From the NCBI GenBank assembly GCA_028281075.1, contig JANQKO010000640.1:1-5578 (forward strand): DNA of 5,578 bases. The letters are read 5' to 3'. Of the stretch, positions 5,196 through 5,578 are shown one piece after another. The translations under genes and the position numbers were made by a program. The notes under the pieces are model-generated. The model did no database searches and was not told the origin of the DNA. It saw only the letters and a program-made list of their open reading frames with translations. Source of the stretch: Alphaproteobacteria bacterium (GTDB lineage Bacteria > Pseudomonadota > Alphaproteobacteria > GCA-2731375). How positions within the stretch are numbered: the stretch's first letter is position 1; every line of letters begins with the position of its first letter.

Positions 5196-5578
5196 GCAGG
5201 CCCGACCGCCGGGCCGCGATCTCGGCCGCCGTGCGCAGGGCCGCCACCAGGCTGGCCTCGCTTGCCCGGCCGCTGCCGGCGAGCGTCAGCGCCGTGCCGT
5301 GGTCGGGCGAGGTGCGCACGATCGGCAGGCCGAGGGTGATGTTGACGCCGCGTTCGAAGTCAAGCGTCTTGAGCGGGATCAGCGCCTGGTCGTGGTACAT
5401 GCAGATGGCGGCGTCGTAGGTGGCGCGGGCCGCGGCATGGAACATGGTATCGGCCGACAGCGGCCCGGCGGCGTCGATGCCGCGCGCTCGAAGCGCGGCG
5501 ATCGCCGGCTCGATGATGTCGATTTCCTCGCGGCCGAGGAGGCCGGCCTCGCCGGCATGCGGGTTCAGGCCGGCGACG
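5188..5578 (-). CDS. pdxA: 4-hydroxythreonine-4-phosphate dehydrogenase PdxA, C-terminal part (partial)
   Basis: The last 129 codons of pdxA are present; the rest continues beyond the right edge. PdxA oxidises 4-phosphohydroxy-L-threonine with NAD, and the product is used with deoxyxylulose phosphate to make pyridoxine phosphate (vitamin B6). The fragment begins VAGLNPHAGEAGLLGREE, where the His is one of the three metal-binding histidines of the family. It continues with GPLSADTMF, then MYHDQALIPLK, which holds a second metal His and a substrate-binding Lys. Next comes FERGVNITLGLPIVRTSPDHGTAL, read in two parts as RGVNITLGLP and RTSPDHGTAL, the phosphate-binding region. It ends ARRSGLHA. 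The visible part has no stop or frame break. The first metal His and the N-terminal half are outside the window. Its stop (5188-5190) overlaps the rsmA start. An internal ATG near 5445 is not a real start, since conserved PdxA sequence precedes it. Confidence 0.96.
   Translation of the reverse strand, partial: VAGLNPHAGEAGLLGREEIDIIEPAIAALRARGIDAAGPLSADTMFHAAARATYDAAICMYHDQALIPLKTLDFERGVNITLGLPIVRTSPDHGTALTLAGSGRASEASLVAALRTAAEIAARRSGLHA

Noticed and set aside
1..5578. Search for tRNA or rRNA genes, CRISPR repeats, insertion sequences, toxin-antitoxin or defence genes
   Set aside because: Nothing of this kind was seen on reading. The window is almost fully covered by seven recognised genes and one gene tail.

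Overview
This window is very GC-rich (by eye about 70%) and carries tightly packed chromosomal housekeeping genes. The order fabF - mltG - yicC - gmk, facing a pdxA - rsmA pair on the other strand, together with the protein signatures (YicC starting ISSMTGFAR, Gmk with an SSPSGAGKTT P-loop), suggests an alphaproteobacterium, probably Rhodospirillales-like. The lineage is an inference from gene order and sequence style; there is no rRNA or other phylogenetic marker here.

Layout. Positions 1-31 hold the last codons of a plus-strand gene that reads like the C-terminus of FabF (acyl carrier protein condensing enzyme). It is followed by mltG (51-1028, peptidoglycan-strand terminating lytic transglycosylase). 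A short-chain dehydrogenase/reductase (SDR) gene lies on the minus strand (1042-1794), tail-to-tail with mltG. A 96-base divergent spacer (1795-1890) contains the only AT-rich promoter-like element of the window and leads into yicC (1891-2778) and gmk (2792-3430), which are 13 bases apart and look co-transcribed. A GcvA-type LysR regulator (3465-4352, plus) comes next. It converges with rsmA/ksgA (4356-5195, minus), with only 3 bases between them. rsmA overlaps by 8 bases the end of pdxA, whose C-terminal 129 codons fill the window to its right edge.

How the genes fit together. The core genes serve cell-envelope synthesis (FabF, MltG), RNA turnover (YicC), GTP supply (Gmk), 16S rRNA maturation (RsmA) and pyridoxal-phosphate synthesis (PdxA). 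They form a commonly conserved neighbourhood rather than one pathway. The SDR and the LysR regulator look like lineage-specific insertions. Their composition resembles that of their neighbours, so there is no sign of recent transfer.

I do not see a mobile element, CRISPR array, RNA gene or undescribed multi-gene system. The most noteworthy points are an SDR whose first glycine of the cofactor-binding TGxxxGxG motif is an aspartate, the interruption of the core cluster by that SDR together with a new-looking promoter for yicC-gmk, and a perfect 7-bp inverted repeat across the gmk stop codon.
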